A DNA stretch of 64,000 nucleotides from Megaleporinus macrocephalus. Its lineage: Eukaryota; Chordata; Actinopteri; Characiformes; Anostomidae. Location of the stretch: assembly GCA_021613375.1 (NCBI GenBank), contig CM038705.1, positions 4,345,864-4,409,863 of the forward strand. Reading direction: 5' to 3'. Below are positions 44,291-56,900 of this stretch, piece by piece (positions within the stretch are counted from its first letter, which is position 1; each line of letters starts with the position of its first letter). The position numbers were made by a program, and so were the translations under genes. Under the pieces are notes generated by a model. It had not been told where the DNA came from. It saw nothing but the letters and a program-made list of their open reading frames with translations, and did no database searches.

Positions 44291-45008
44291 TAATGAATAT
44301 ATAATTAAATAATATAATAATTGTGTTAATGACCAGGTTCAGTGAACACTGTAGTTTGCATTGGGTTTAGGATGTCCCCTGCATACACATTTTTAAATCA
44401 ATCAAGGCTTTACATGATATGGGCCCTTTAACTTATTAGTATTTTTTACTTAAGTATTGTTTAAAAAGTGATATTATCTGAATGTGTATGTTTTTATTTA
44501 TAAATATGCTTGAAACAAGACAAAAAACCTATTTTTATTAAGTCTCTTTTTATTAGCTAATAAATACATAAATAAATAGAATAATTATTAAATGAAAAAT
44601 ATTGTATATAATATTTCATCATAATGAATTTCATTTAAATAATTTAATCAATAAAATTATGATTTTTTTAATGATAAAACAGAAATTACTGCTATTTGTT
44701 ATTTAAAAAATTAAATATAAATATATTTTGAAAAAAGGTCATTAAAAGTTATTGTAGAGTTTTACATTTGTTATTAATATTATTAGATTTTATATTATGT
44801 ATATTATTGATTATATTATGTAAATATTATATACAATATTAAATATTATATACAATACTTTTCATTTAGTAATTATTATATTTATTTATTTATTAGCTAA
44901 TGAAATGAGACAATTAAAATATTTTTTTCATGTTTCAAGCATATTTATATAAAAAACATATACATTCAGATAATATCACTTATTTAAAATAACTTAAGTA
45001 AAAAATAG
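44291..45008. other. Very AT-rich spacer
   Basis: Mostly A/T runs with no gene. GATATGGGCCCTTTAA near 44418 is a solitary end of the 6.67-kb element family. Confidence 0.45.

Positions 45009-45064
<56 letters not shown>
45009..45064. repeat. (AT)n microsatellite
   Basis: A pure dinucleotide run of about 54 bp, next to a family B fragment. Confidence 0.95.
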
Positions 45065-45069
<5 letters not shown>

Positions 45070-45265
45070 ACTATTAAACCCACTAGTGAAACCCTGAAAA
45101 ATAATAATATCCTTCCACCATAAATAGATTTTAAGACCAAAACTGTCATAACCAGCGTCTCAGACATCAGACAGTGTATTAATAACCATCTACTGTAATA
45201 ATAAATTTCTGTGAGGGAGCTTTTAGAGGTGGACATCCGGTTCCATTCACCACCACTGTGGCTCA
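45065..45265 (-). mobile_element. Family B element, 5'-truncated
   Basis: It keeps TACTATTAAACCCACTAGTG, CAGACATCAGACAGTGTATT and the end GGTTCCATTCACCACCACTG. Confidence 0.6.
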
Positions 45266-45870
45266 GGTTTATTTTTAATTTATTAAACAAACTTGTTAAT
45301 ATGCTGCACTGATGGTCTCGTTTATGAACTGTGGGTTTTTGTAACCAAACAGTGATGCTGCGACGTGGTATCAGCCGGGAAACAACACGGGGATACGTCT
45401 GTTTACAGACCAAATATTTATCAGAGCGTCCAACAAACTGTGATTACGCGTATCTGAGCAACAACAATCACACAAAAACCTCCCTGTGTTATTAAAACAC
45501 ACGGAAACTTCACAGCAGCCGTATCCCTACACGGCAGAAAGATCCGGTCAGTAACGTTACTACTGCAAAAATGAATAAATACTTTGGACTCAAGACTAAA
45601 AACCTTAATTTATTTCAACTAATAAAGCAATGTTCCAATATAAGCATGAGACTGTTTCGGTGGTGACAGTGTTAGCTAATTTTGAGCAGAACTCAAAAAC
45701 ATGAGTCAGTATATGAGGAGCAAACCCAGCTTTTGAGCAGCTTCTTTATCATATTTTTATTAAAATCAAAAAGGTGTAAATCAGTGTTTCGGTAATGATG
45801 GTTCTTAATGTTCCACACTGTTTTTCAGACTTTTGGGTCTCATTTATATCAAATCAATGTAACTGCTCAC
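45266..45870. other. Intergenic sequence, nothing recognised
   Basis: Moderately AT-rich DNA without coding features. Confidence 0.35.
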
Positions 45871-46256
45871 CAGAGGTGGTAAGTAACGAAGTATAAGTAC
45901 TTTGTTACTGTCCTTAAGTACTTTTTTTTCTGTACTTTACTTGAGTATTTCTGTCACCTAATACTTTTTACTTTAACTTCTAAAAATCTGTACTTTTAAC
46001 TCACTACATTTTGAAAACAGACTTGTTACTTTAGTTTCAACTTTTCATCTTTTATCTCCTTATTTATGTATTTTTTAATCAGTGTCCCAATGAAGTGTAA
46101 ATCATAATCCTATTGGATGTGAAGGGGTGGGCTGTGATTGGCTACTTTGATAGTTTTCAGGCCTCAGCAGTGAGCGCTCCGAAAAGAAAAGAAAACAAAC
46201 AAACAAGACCCCTCTCGGCGAATGAGACGCCTATTGTGTCTCCCAAAGAAGCAAGA
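45871..46256. mobile_element. hAT-type non-autonomous element, one end
   Basis: It begins CAGAGGTGGTAAGTAACGAA and TACTTTGTTACTGTCCTTAA, the recognisable end of a common fish hAT MITE. The right end is cut off where the duplicated 188-bp block begins at 46257. Confidence 0.6.
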
Positions 46257-47385
46257 GCTCAGATACCCTGTTAAAGAAATCTGAGTTTCTCAAGAGAACT
46301 ATTTTTAAAGAAATACTTTTACTTTTATATTTTAAATACATTTTGGAGCATGTACTTTTATACTAAAACTCTATTTTTTGGGAATGACGGTTGTTAATGT
46401 TCCACACTGATCTTCAGATTTTGGGAGATCTAACTGCTCACCATGGGGCTATGAGGGACAGGGATGCAGTCTTGCTTCATAATCTAAAATACTGGAGGTG
46501 TGACTAAAACAAGGCCCTGCCCACATACTAAAACTCTGTGTTTCGGTGATGACAGTTCTTAATGTTCCACACTGATTTTCAGACTTCTGGGCAAAATGTA
46601 CTTCAAAACAATGACATCTAACATACCATGTGGCCATGAAGGACAGAGATGCAGCTCACCTCTTGCTCTAAAATGCAGGGTGTGTGGCTGAAACAAGGCC
46701 CCGCCCACACACTAAAACTCAGGAATTGTTTCGGGAATGACGGTTGTTAATGTTCCACACTGACCTTCAGACTTTAGGTCTCATTTACATCAAATCTATG
46801 ACATCTAACGTCTCACCATGTGGCCATGAAGGAGAGGGATGCAACGCACCTCTTGCTCTAAAATGCAGGGGGTGTGGCTAAAACAAGGCCCCGCCCACAC
46901 ACTTAAACTCGAGAATTGTTTCAGGAATGATGGTTGCTAATGTTCCACACCGATCGTTAGACTTTAGGTCTCATTTACATCAAATCAAGGGCATCTAACG
47001 TCTCACCATGTGGCCATGAAGGATGCAGCTTTGCTCTTGCTATAAAATCCAGGGGGTGTGGCTAAAACAAGGCCCTGCCCACATACTAAAACTCTGTGTT
47101 TCAGTGATGACAGTTCTTAATGTTCCACACTGATTTTCAGGCTTATGGGCAAAATGTACTTCAAAACAATGACATCTAACATACCATGTGGCCATGAAGG
47201 ACAGGGATGCAGCTCACCTCTTGCTCTAAAATGCAGGGGGTGTGGCTAAAACAAGGCGCCGCCCACAAAGCTCTGTATTTCAGTAGTGACTGTTCTTAAA
47301 GTATCACACTGATTTTCAGGTTTGGAGAGATTGAGATCTAACTGCTCGCCATGTGGCCATGAGGGGATGCAGGGGCGTGGCTAAA
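46257..47385. repeat. ~188-bp tandem repeat, right block (duplicate of 43.47 kb block)
   Basis: From GCTCAGATACCCTGTTAAAG on, this is almost identical to 43468-43870 and then continues for six units. Each unit has GGGTGTGGC and CCCCGCCCAC boxes about 20 bp apart. The high identity implies a recent duplication. Confidence 0.88.
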
Positions 47386-47715
47386 TCCCACATGATAACA
47401 GGAGTGACATGAAGACACGGGACGGCATTTTTTTGTATAAAGCTAGTTTTTAATTATTTTAAAAATTGAACTCTTTATAAAATCTAATCTTTCAACTTCA
47501 CTTCAAAATAAACACAACTGATAGTTTGACATATTCTCATATATTTTTTTATATATTAATAAAAAAATATGAAAGTGTACGGTTAGGAATTCGTTTTTTC
47601 CACAGCTTACCAAACATCTTTATAGTTTAGGAGAAGTCAGTCTAGAAAACCTGCGGGAGACACTGCATCTCCAGTAGAGGTCAATGTTTTTGCTGTAGGC
47701 ATGAGCCAAACATCT
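47386..47715 (-). other. Probable 3' UTR of the slc6 gene
   Basis: AT-rich sequence directly after the stop codon on the minus strand. An ATTAAA-type polyadenylation signal lies at about 47449-47454 in minus sense, which would give a 3' UTR of roughly 260 bases. Confidence 0.45.
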
Positions 47716-47910
47716 CTAGGTTTCCACCACATATCCTTCATTCACGTGAGGGCTTTTGGCACGTCTGTCTGCCAAGTATCTGCGCAGGAACCGGACGAGG
47801 TGAAAGAGCGCTCCGAGTGGAATGAGACTGCAGGGAACAGCAGCCAGGAGGATGCAGATGGCGTAGACCCAGTCTGGATACGTCAGCTCCTCAGTGGACG
47901 GGAAATTTGC
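47716..47910 (-). CDS. slc6a18: slc6a18-like terminal exon
   Basis: [39 protein letters not shown], then a basic tail ending NEGYVVET and stop. Acceptor GTTGCAG. The last residues (VVET) have a weak class I-like PDZ-ligand look, but the final residue is Thr. Confidence 0.93.
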   Translation of the reverse strand, partial: ANFPSTEELTYPDWVYAICILLAAVPCSLIPLGALFHLVRFLRRYLADRRAKSPHVNEGYVVET

Positions 47911-50900
47911 CTGCAACATTCACAGCAAATGGATTTGCAAACCTGTATTAGCAATTGAGGCTAATGTAGATAACAACCCAGTCAACACATCCAAGTAGAT
48001 CCCCCTAACTGTAGCAGCAGTAACACTACACACACACAGCCGACTCTCCACTAACCTCTGTAGCAGTAACACTACACACACACAGCCAACTCTCCACTAA
48101 CCTCTGTAGCAGTAACACTACACACACACAGCCGACTCTCCACTAACCTCTGTAGCAGTAACACTACACACACACAGCCAACTCTACACTAACCTCTGTA
48201 ACAGTAACACTACACACACACAGCCGACTCTCCACTAACCTCTGTAGCAGTAACACTACACACACACAGCCGACTCTCCACTAACCTCTGTAGCAGCAGT
48301 AACACTACACACACACAGCCGACTCTCCACTAACCTCTGTAGCAGCAGTAACACAACACACACAGCCGACTCTACACTAACCTCTGTAGCAGTAACACTA
48401 CACACACACAGCTGACTCTACACTAACCTCTATAGCAGCAGTAACACTGCACACACACAGCCGACTCTACACTAACCTCTGTAGCAGTAACACTACACAC
48501 ACACAGCCGACTCTACACTAACCTCTGTAGCAGCAGTAACACTACACACACACAGCCGACTCTACACTAACCTCTGTAGCAGCAGTAACACTGCACACAC
48601 ACAGCCGACTCTACACTAACCTCTGTAGCAGTAACACTACACACACACAGCGGACTCTCCACTAACCTTTGTAGCAGCAGTAACACTACACACACACAGC
48701 CAACTCTCCACTAACCTCTGTAGCAGCAGTAACACTACACACACACAGCCGACTCTACACTAACCTCTGTAGCAGCAGTAACACTACACACACACAGCCG
48801 ACTCTACACTAACCTCTGTAGCAGTAACACTACACACACACAGCCGACTCTACACTAACCTCTGTAGCAGCAGTAACACTACACACACACAGCCGACTCT
48901 CCACTAACCTCTGTAGCAGCAGTAACACTACACACACACAGCCGACTCTACACTAACCTCTGTAGCAGCAGTAACACTACACACACACAGCCGACTCTCC
49001 ACTAACCTCTGTAGCAGTAACACTACACACACACAGCCGACTCTCCACTAACCTCTGTAGCAGCAGTAACACTACACACACAGCCGACTCTACACTAACC
49101 TCTGTAGCAGTAACACTACACACACACAGCTGACTCTACACTAACCTCTGTAGCAGCAGTAACACTACACACACACAGCCGACTCTCCACTAACCTCTGT
49201 AGCAGCAGTAACACTACACAAACAGTCAACTCTCCACTAACCTCTGTAGCAGCAGTAACACTACACACACACAGCCAACTCTCCACTAACCTCTGTAGCA
49301 GCAACACTACACACACAGCCAACTCTACACTAACCTCCGTAGCAGTAACACTACACACACACAGCCGACTCTCCACTAACCTCTGTAGCAGCAGTAACAC
49401 TACACACACACAGCCAACTCTCCACTAACCTCTGTAGCAGCAGTAACACTACACACACACAGCCGACTCTACACTAACCTCTGTAGCAGCAGTAACACTA
49501 CACACACAGCCGACTCTACACTAACCTCTGTAGCAGTAACACTACACACACACAGCCGACTCTACACTAACCTCTGTAGCAGCATTAACACTACAAACAC
49601 ACAGCCGACTCTACACTAACCTCTGTAGCAGTAACACTACACACACACAGCCGACTCTACACTAACCTCTGTAGCAGTAACACTACACACACACAGCCGA
49701 CTCTACACTAACCTCTGTAGCAGCAGTAACACTACACACACACAGCCGACTCTCCACTAACCTCTGTAGCAGTAACACTACACACACACAGCCGACTCTC
49801 CACTAACCTCTGTAGCAGCAGTAACACTACACACACAGCCGACTCTACACTAACCTCTGTAGCAGTAACACTACACACACACAGCTGACTCTACACTAAC
49901 CTCTGTAGCAGCAGTAACACTACACACACACAGCCGACTCTCCACTAACCTCTGTAGCAGCAGTAACACTACACACACACAGCCGACTCTCCGCTAACCT
50001 CTGTAGCAGCAGTAACACTACACACACACAGCCGACTCTACACTAACCTCTGTAGCAGCAGTAACACTGCACACACACAGCCGACTCTACACTAACCTCT
50101 GTAGCAGTAACACTACACACACACAGCCGACTCTACACTAACCTCTGTAGCAGTAACACTACACACACACAGCCGACTCTACACTAACCTCTGTAGCAGT
50201 AACACTACACACACACAGCCGACTCTACACTAACCTCTGTAGCAGTAACACTACACACACACAGCTGACTCTACACTAACCTCTGTAGCAGCAGTAACAC
50301 TACACACACACAGCCGACTCTACACTAACCTCTGTAGCAGTAACACTACACACACACAGCCGACTCTCCATTAACCTCTGTAGCAGTAACACTACACACA
50401 CACAGCCGACTCTACACTAACCTCTGTAGCAGCAGTAACACTACACACAAACAGCCGACTCTACACTAACCTCTGTAGCAGCAGTAACACTGCACACACA
50501 CAGCCGACTCTACACTAACCTCTGTAGCAGTAACACTACACACACACAGCTGACTCTACACTAACCTCTGTAGCAGCAGTAACACTGCACACACACAGCC
50601 GACTCTACACTAACCTCTGTAGCAGTAACACTACACACAAACAGCCGACTCTACACTAACCTCTGTAGCAGCAGTAACACTACACACACACAGCCGACTC
50701 TACACTAACCTCTGTAGCAGTAACACTACACACACACAGCCGACTCTCCACTAACCTCTGTAGCAGTAACACTACACACACACAGCTGACTCTACACTAA
50801 CCTCTGTAGCAGCAGTAACACTACACACACACAGCTGACTCTACACTAACCTCTGTAGCAGCAGTAACACTACACACACACAGCCGAGTGAGTCTGTTTG

Positions 50901-53900
50901 ATTTTTGATTTTTGACTGGACTGTCCCTGAATGAAAGCCGCATGTTTGATGAATTTCTGTTTCTTACGTATTCTGGGTTCCATGCATCGTACGTGGGCTT
51001 CTTCTGGGCTTGCACCACCACATAGGCCAGGAAGACCACCAGCAGCATCAGTGGACTGATGACCCTCCACGTGGCCTGCCAGTACAGGTTGGGCCTGCGT
51101 CCCGTCATCCACTCGACATCATCGCTGAACCTGAACGCAGGAAACACGCGGTAACGCCAGATTTCACAGAGGCTCAGCGAGCAGCCAATCCTGCCCAAGC
51201 AGAACGTGACGTATCACAGCACCTGTTGGCTCCGTAGACGTAGATGACCGCTGTAATCTCGAAGAAGGCGATGACCAGCAGAGGCAGGGAGCCCACGTAG
51301 TTATTGAAGATTTCCAACCAGTAGTTCCCCGACGCCAGCGTGAAGATCAGGGCCACCAGGAAGGAGACCACGCAAATCATGCCTACAGAGAAAAACACTT
51401 TCATCAAACTGGCCTGCTTTACTCTCACTGCAGCCCCTTCATCACTGCAGCCCCTTCATCACTGCAGCCTCTTCATCACTGCAGCCCCTTCATCACTGCA
51501 GCCTCTTCATCACTGCAGCCCCTTCATCACTGCAGCCCCTTCATCACTGCAGTCCCTTCATCACTGCAGCCTCTTCATCACTGCAGCCCCTTAATCACTG
51601 CAGCCCCTTCATCACTGCAGCCCCTTCATCACTGCAGCCCCTTCATCACTGCAGCCCCTTCATCACTGCAGCCCCTTCCTCACTGCAGCCCCTTCATCAC
51701 TGCAGCCCCTTCATCACTGCAGCCTCTTCATCACTGCAGCCCCTTCATCACTGCAGCCCCTTCATCACTGCAGCCCCTTCATCACTGCAGCCCCTTCATC
51801 ACTGCAGTCCCTTCATCACTGCAGCCCCTTCATCACTGTAGCCTCTTCATCACTACAGCCTCTTTATCACTGCAGCCTCTTTATCACTGCAGCCTCTTCA
51901 TCACTGCAGCCTCTTCATCACTGCAGCCCCTTCATCACTGCAGCCTCTTTATCACTGCAGCCCCTTCCTCACTGCAGCCCCTTCATCACTGCAGCCCCTT
52001 CATCACTGCAGCCCCTTCCTCACTGCAGCCCCTTCATCACTGCAGCCCCTTCATCACTGCAGCCTCTTCATCACTGCAGCCCCTTCATCACTGCAGCCCC
52101 TTCATCACTGCAGCCCCTTCATCACTGCAGCTTCTTCATCACTGCAGCCTCTTCATCACTGCAGCCCCTTCATCACTGCAGCCTCTTCATCACTGCAGCC
52201 CCTTCATCACTGCAGCCTCTTCATCACTGCAGCCCCTTCATCACTGCAGCCTCTTCATCACTGCAGCCCCTTCATCACTGCAGCCCCTTCATCACTGCAG
52301 CCTCTTCATCACTGCAGCCCCTTCATCACTGCAGCCCCTTCATCACTGCAGCCTCTTCATCACTGCAGCCCCTTCATCACTGCAGCCTCTTTATCACTGC
52401 AGCCTCTTCATCACTGCAGCCTCTTCATCACTGTAAGCTCTTCATCACTGCAGCCCCTTCATCACTGCAGCCTCTTCATCACTGCAGCCTCTTCATCACT
52501 GCAGCCCCTTCATCACTGCAGCCCCTTCATCACTGCAGCCCCTTCATCACTGCAGCCCCTTCATCACTGCAGCTTCTTCATCACTGCAGCCCCTTCATCA
52601 CTGCAGCCCCTTCATCACTGCAGCCTCTTCATCACTTCAGCCCCTTCATCACTGCAGCCTCTTCATCACTGCAGCCCCTTCATCACTGCAGCCCCTTAAT
52701 CACTGCAGCCCCTTCATCACTGCAGCCCCTTCATCACTGCAGCCCCTTCATCACTGCAGCCTCTTCATCACTGCAGCCCCTTCATCACTGCAGCCCCTTC
52801 ATCACTGCAGCCTCTTCATCACTGCAGCCCCTTCATCACTGCAGCCCCTTCATCACTGCAGCCCCTTCATCACTGCAGCCCCTTCATCACTGCAGCCTCT
52901 TCATCACTGCAGCCCCTTCATCACTGCAGCCCCTTCATCACTGCAGCCTCTTCATCACTTCAGCCCCTTCATCACTGCAGCCTCTTCATCACTGCAGCCC
53001 CTTCATCACTGCAGCCTCTTCATCACTGCAGCCCCTTCATCACTGCAGCCCCTTCATCACTGCAGCCCCTTCATCACTGCAGCCTCTTCATCACTGCAGC
53101 CCCTTCATCACTGCAGCCCCTTCATCACTGCAGCCTCTTCATCACTGCAGCCCCTTCATCACTGCAGCCTCTTCATCACTGCAGCGTCTTCATCACTGCA
53201 GCCCCTTCATCACTGCAGCCCCTTCATCACTGCAGCCCCTTCATCACTACAGCCCCTTCATCACTGCAGCCCCTTCATCACTGCAGCCTCTTCATCACTG
53301 CAGCCCCTTCATCACTGCAGCCCCTTCATCACTACAGCCCCTTCATCACTGCAGCCCCTTCATCACTGCAGCCTCTTCATCACTGTAAGCTCTTCATCAT
53401 TGCAGCCCCTTCATCACTACAGCCCCTTCATCACTGTAAGCTCTTCATCACTGCAGCCTCTTCATCACTGCAGCCCCTTCATCACTGCAGCCTCTTCATC
53501 ACTGCAGCCCCTTCATCACTGCAGCCCCTTCATCACTGCAGCCTCTTCATCACTGCAGCCTCTTCATCACTGCAGCCTCTTCATCACTGCAGCCCCTTCA
53601 TCACTGCAGCCTCTTCATCACTGTCTGTGTCTATATACCTGTCTGTCTGTCTGACTATATATCAGTCTGTCCATATATCTGTCTGTCTGTGTCTATATAT
53701 CAGTCTGTCTGTATCTATATATCTGTATGTCTATGTCTATATATCAGTCTGTCTGTCTGTGTCTATATATCAGTCTGTCTGTCTGTATCTATATATCTGT
53801 CTGTCTGTGTCCATATATCTGTCTGTCTGTGTCTATATATCAGTCTGTCTGTCTGTGTCTATATATCTGTCTGTCTGGGTCTATATATCTGTATGTCTAT

Positions 53901-56900
53901 GTCTATATATCAGTCTGTCTGTCTGTGTCTATATATCAGTCTGTCTGTCTGTATCTATATATCTGTCTGTCTGTGTCCATATATCTGTCTGTCTGTGTCT
54001 ATATATCAGTCTGTCTGTGTCCATATATCTGTCTGTCTGTGTCTATATATCAGTCTGTCTTTCTGACTATATATCTGTCTGTCTGTATCTATATATCTGT
54101 ATGTCTATGTCTATATATCAGTCTGTCTGTCTGTGTCTATATATCAGTCTGTCTGTCTGTATCTATATATCTGTCTGTCTGTGTCCATATATCTGTCTGT
54201 CTGTGTCTATATATCAGTCTGTCTGTCTGTGTCTATATATCTGTCTGTCTGGGTCTATATATCTGTCTGTCTATATATCTGTCTGTCTGTGTCTATATAT
54301 CAGTCTGTCTGTCTGTATCTATATATCTGTCTGTCTGTGTCTATATATCAGTCTGTCTGTCTGTGTCTATATATCTGTCTGTGTCTAAATATCTGTCTGT
54401 CCATATATCTGTCTGTCTGTGTTTATATATCTGTCTGTGTCTATATATCTGTCTGTCTGTCTGACTATATATCTGTCTGTCCATATATCTGTCTGTCTGT
54501 GTCTATATATCAGTCTGTCTGTCTGTATCTATATATCTGTCTGTCTGTGTCTATATATCAGTCTGTCCATATATCTGTCTGTCTGTGTCCATATATCTGT
54601 CTGTCTGTGTCTATATATCAGTCTGTCTTTCTGACTATATATCTGTCTGTCTGTATCTATATATCTGTCTGTCTGTGTCTATATATCAGTCTGTCTGTCT
54701 GTATCTATATATCTGTCTGTCTGTGTCTATATATCAGTCTGTCTGTCTGTGTCTATATATCTGTCTGTGTCTATATATCTGTCTGTCCATATATCTGTCT
54801 GTCTGTGTCTATATATCTGTCTGTGTCTATATATCTGTCTGTCTGTCTGACTATATATCTGTCTGTCTGTGTCTAAATATGAGTCTGTCTGTCTGTGTCT
54901 ATATATCAGTCTGTCCATATATCTGTCTGTCTGTGTCTATATATCAGTCTGTCTGTCTGTGTCTATATATCAGTCTGTCCATATATCTGTCTGTCTGTGT
55001 CTATATATCGGTCTGTCTGTCTGTGTCTATATATCTGTCTGTCTGTCTGACTATATATCTGTCTGTCTGTGTCTAAATATGAGTCTGTCTGTCTGTGTCT
55101 ATATTATCAGTCTGTCCATATATCTGTCTGTCTGTGTCTATATATCTGTCTGTGTCTATATATCTGTCTGTCTGTCTGACTATATATCTGTCTGTCTGTG
55201 TCTAAATATGAGTCCTTCTGTCTGTGTCTATATATCTGTCTGTGTCTATATATCTGTCTGTCTGTCTGACTATATATCTGTCTGTCTGTGTCTAAATATG
55301 AGTCTGTCTGTCTGTGTCTATATATCAGTCTGTCCATATATCTGTCTGTCTGTGTCTATATATCTGTCTGTGTCTATATATCTGTCTGTCTGTCTGACTA
55401 TATATCTGTCTGTCTGTGTCTAAATATGAGTCCTTCTGTCTGTGTCTGTATATCTGTCTGTGTCTATATATCTGTCTGTCTGTCTGTCTGACTATATATC
55501 TGTCTGTCTGTGTCTAAATATGAGTCTGTCTGTCTGTGTCTATATATCTGTCTGTGTCTATATATCTGTCTGTCTGTCTGACTATATATCTGTCTGTCTG
55601 TGTCTAAATATGAGTCTGTCTGTCTGTGTCTATATATCAGTCTGTCCATATATCTGTCTGTCTGTGTCTATATATCTGTCTGTCTGTCTGACTATATATC
55701 TGTCTGTCTGTGTCTAAATATGAGTCTGTCTGTCTGTGTCTATATATCAGTCTGTGTCTATATATCTGTCTGTCTGTCTGACTATATATCTGTCTGTCTG
55801 TGTCTATATATCAGTCTGTCCATATATCTGTCTGTCTGTGTCTATATATCTGTCTGTGTCTATATATCTGTCTGTCTGACTATATATCTGTCTGTCTGTG
55901 TCTAAATATGAGTCTGTCTGTCTGTGTCTATATATCAGTCTGTGTCTATATATCTGTCTGTCTGTCTGACTATATATCTGTCTGTCTGTGTCTAAATATG
56001 AGTCTGTCTGTCTGTGTCTATATATCAGTCTGTCCATCTATCTGTCTGTCTGTGTCTATATATCTGTCTGTCTGTGTCTATATATCTGTCTGTCTGTTTC
56101 TATATATCTGTCTGTCTGTCTGTGTCAATATGTCTGTCTGTCTGTGTCTATATATCAGTCTGTCCATATATCTGTCTGTCTGTGTCTAAATATGAGTCTG
56201 TCTGTCTGTGTCTATATATCAGTCTGTCCATCTATCTGTCTGTCTGTGTCTATATATCTGTCTGTCTGTGTCTATATATCAGTCTGTCCATATATCTGTC
56301 TGTCTGTTTCTATATATCTGTCTGTCTGTCTGTGTCAATATGTCTGTCTCTCTGTGTCTATATATCAGTCTGTCCATATATCTGTCTGTCTGTGTCTATA
56401 TATCTGTCTGTGTCTATATATCAGTCTGTCCATATATTTGTCTGTCTGTGTCCATATATCTGTCTGTCTGTGTCTATATATCTGTCTGTCTATATATCTG
56501 TCTTTCTGTGTCTATATATCAGTCTGTCTGTCTGTGTCTATATATCTGTCTCTAAGTCTATATATCTGTCTGTCTATATATCTGTCTGTCTGTCTGTGTC
56601 TATATATCTGTCTGTCTGTATGTCTGTCTGTCTGTCTGTCAATTTTTCTGTGTCTATATATCTGCCTGTTTGTTTGTCTGTCTATATATTTTTTCTGTCG
56701 GGGGGGCGGGGCTTTGGGGGAGAGTTAAACAACAGAAGCAATCTGGCAACACTGAGCTAGACTAGCTGGCTGGGATACTCCTGCTAATTACAACTGGGTC
56801 AGCTAACACGGCTCTACTCAGCTCCATAGAACAGCACGGTTTCTCTGTGGAGAACAGGATCTGGAACTCACAGAAAGGTTAGAAATCCTCTCAGAAGCAG

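Noticed and set aside
47998..50884. Regular direct repeats that could be mistaken for a CRISPR array
   Set aside because: Units are contiguous with no unique spacers, the DNA is an intron of a vertebrate gene, and no cas-like gene is present.
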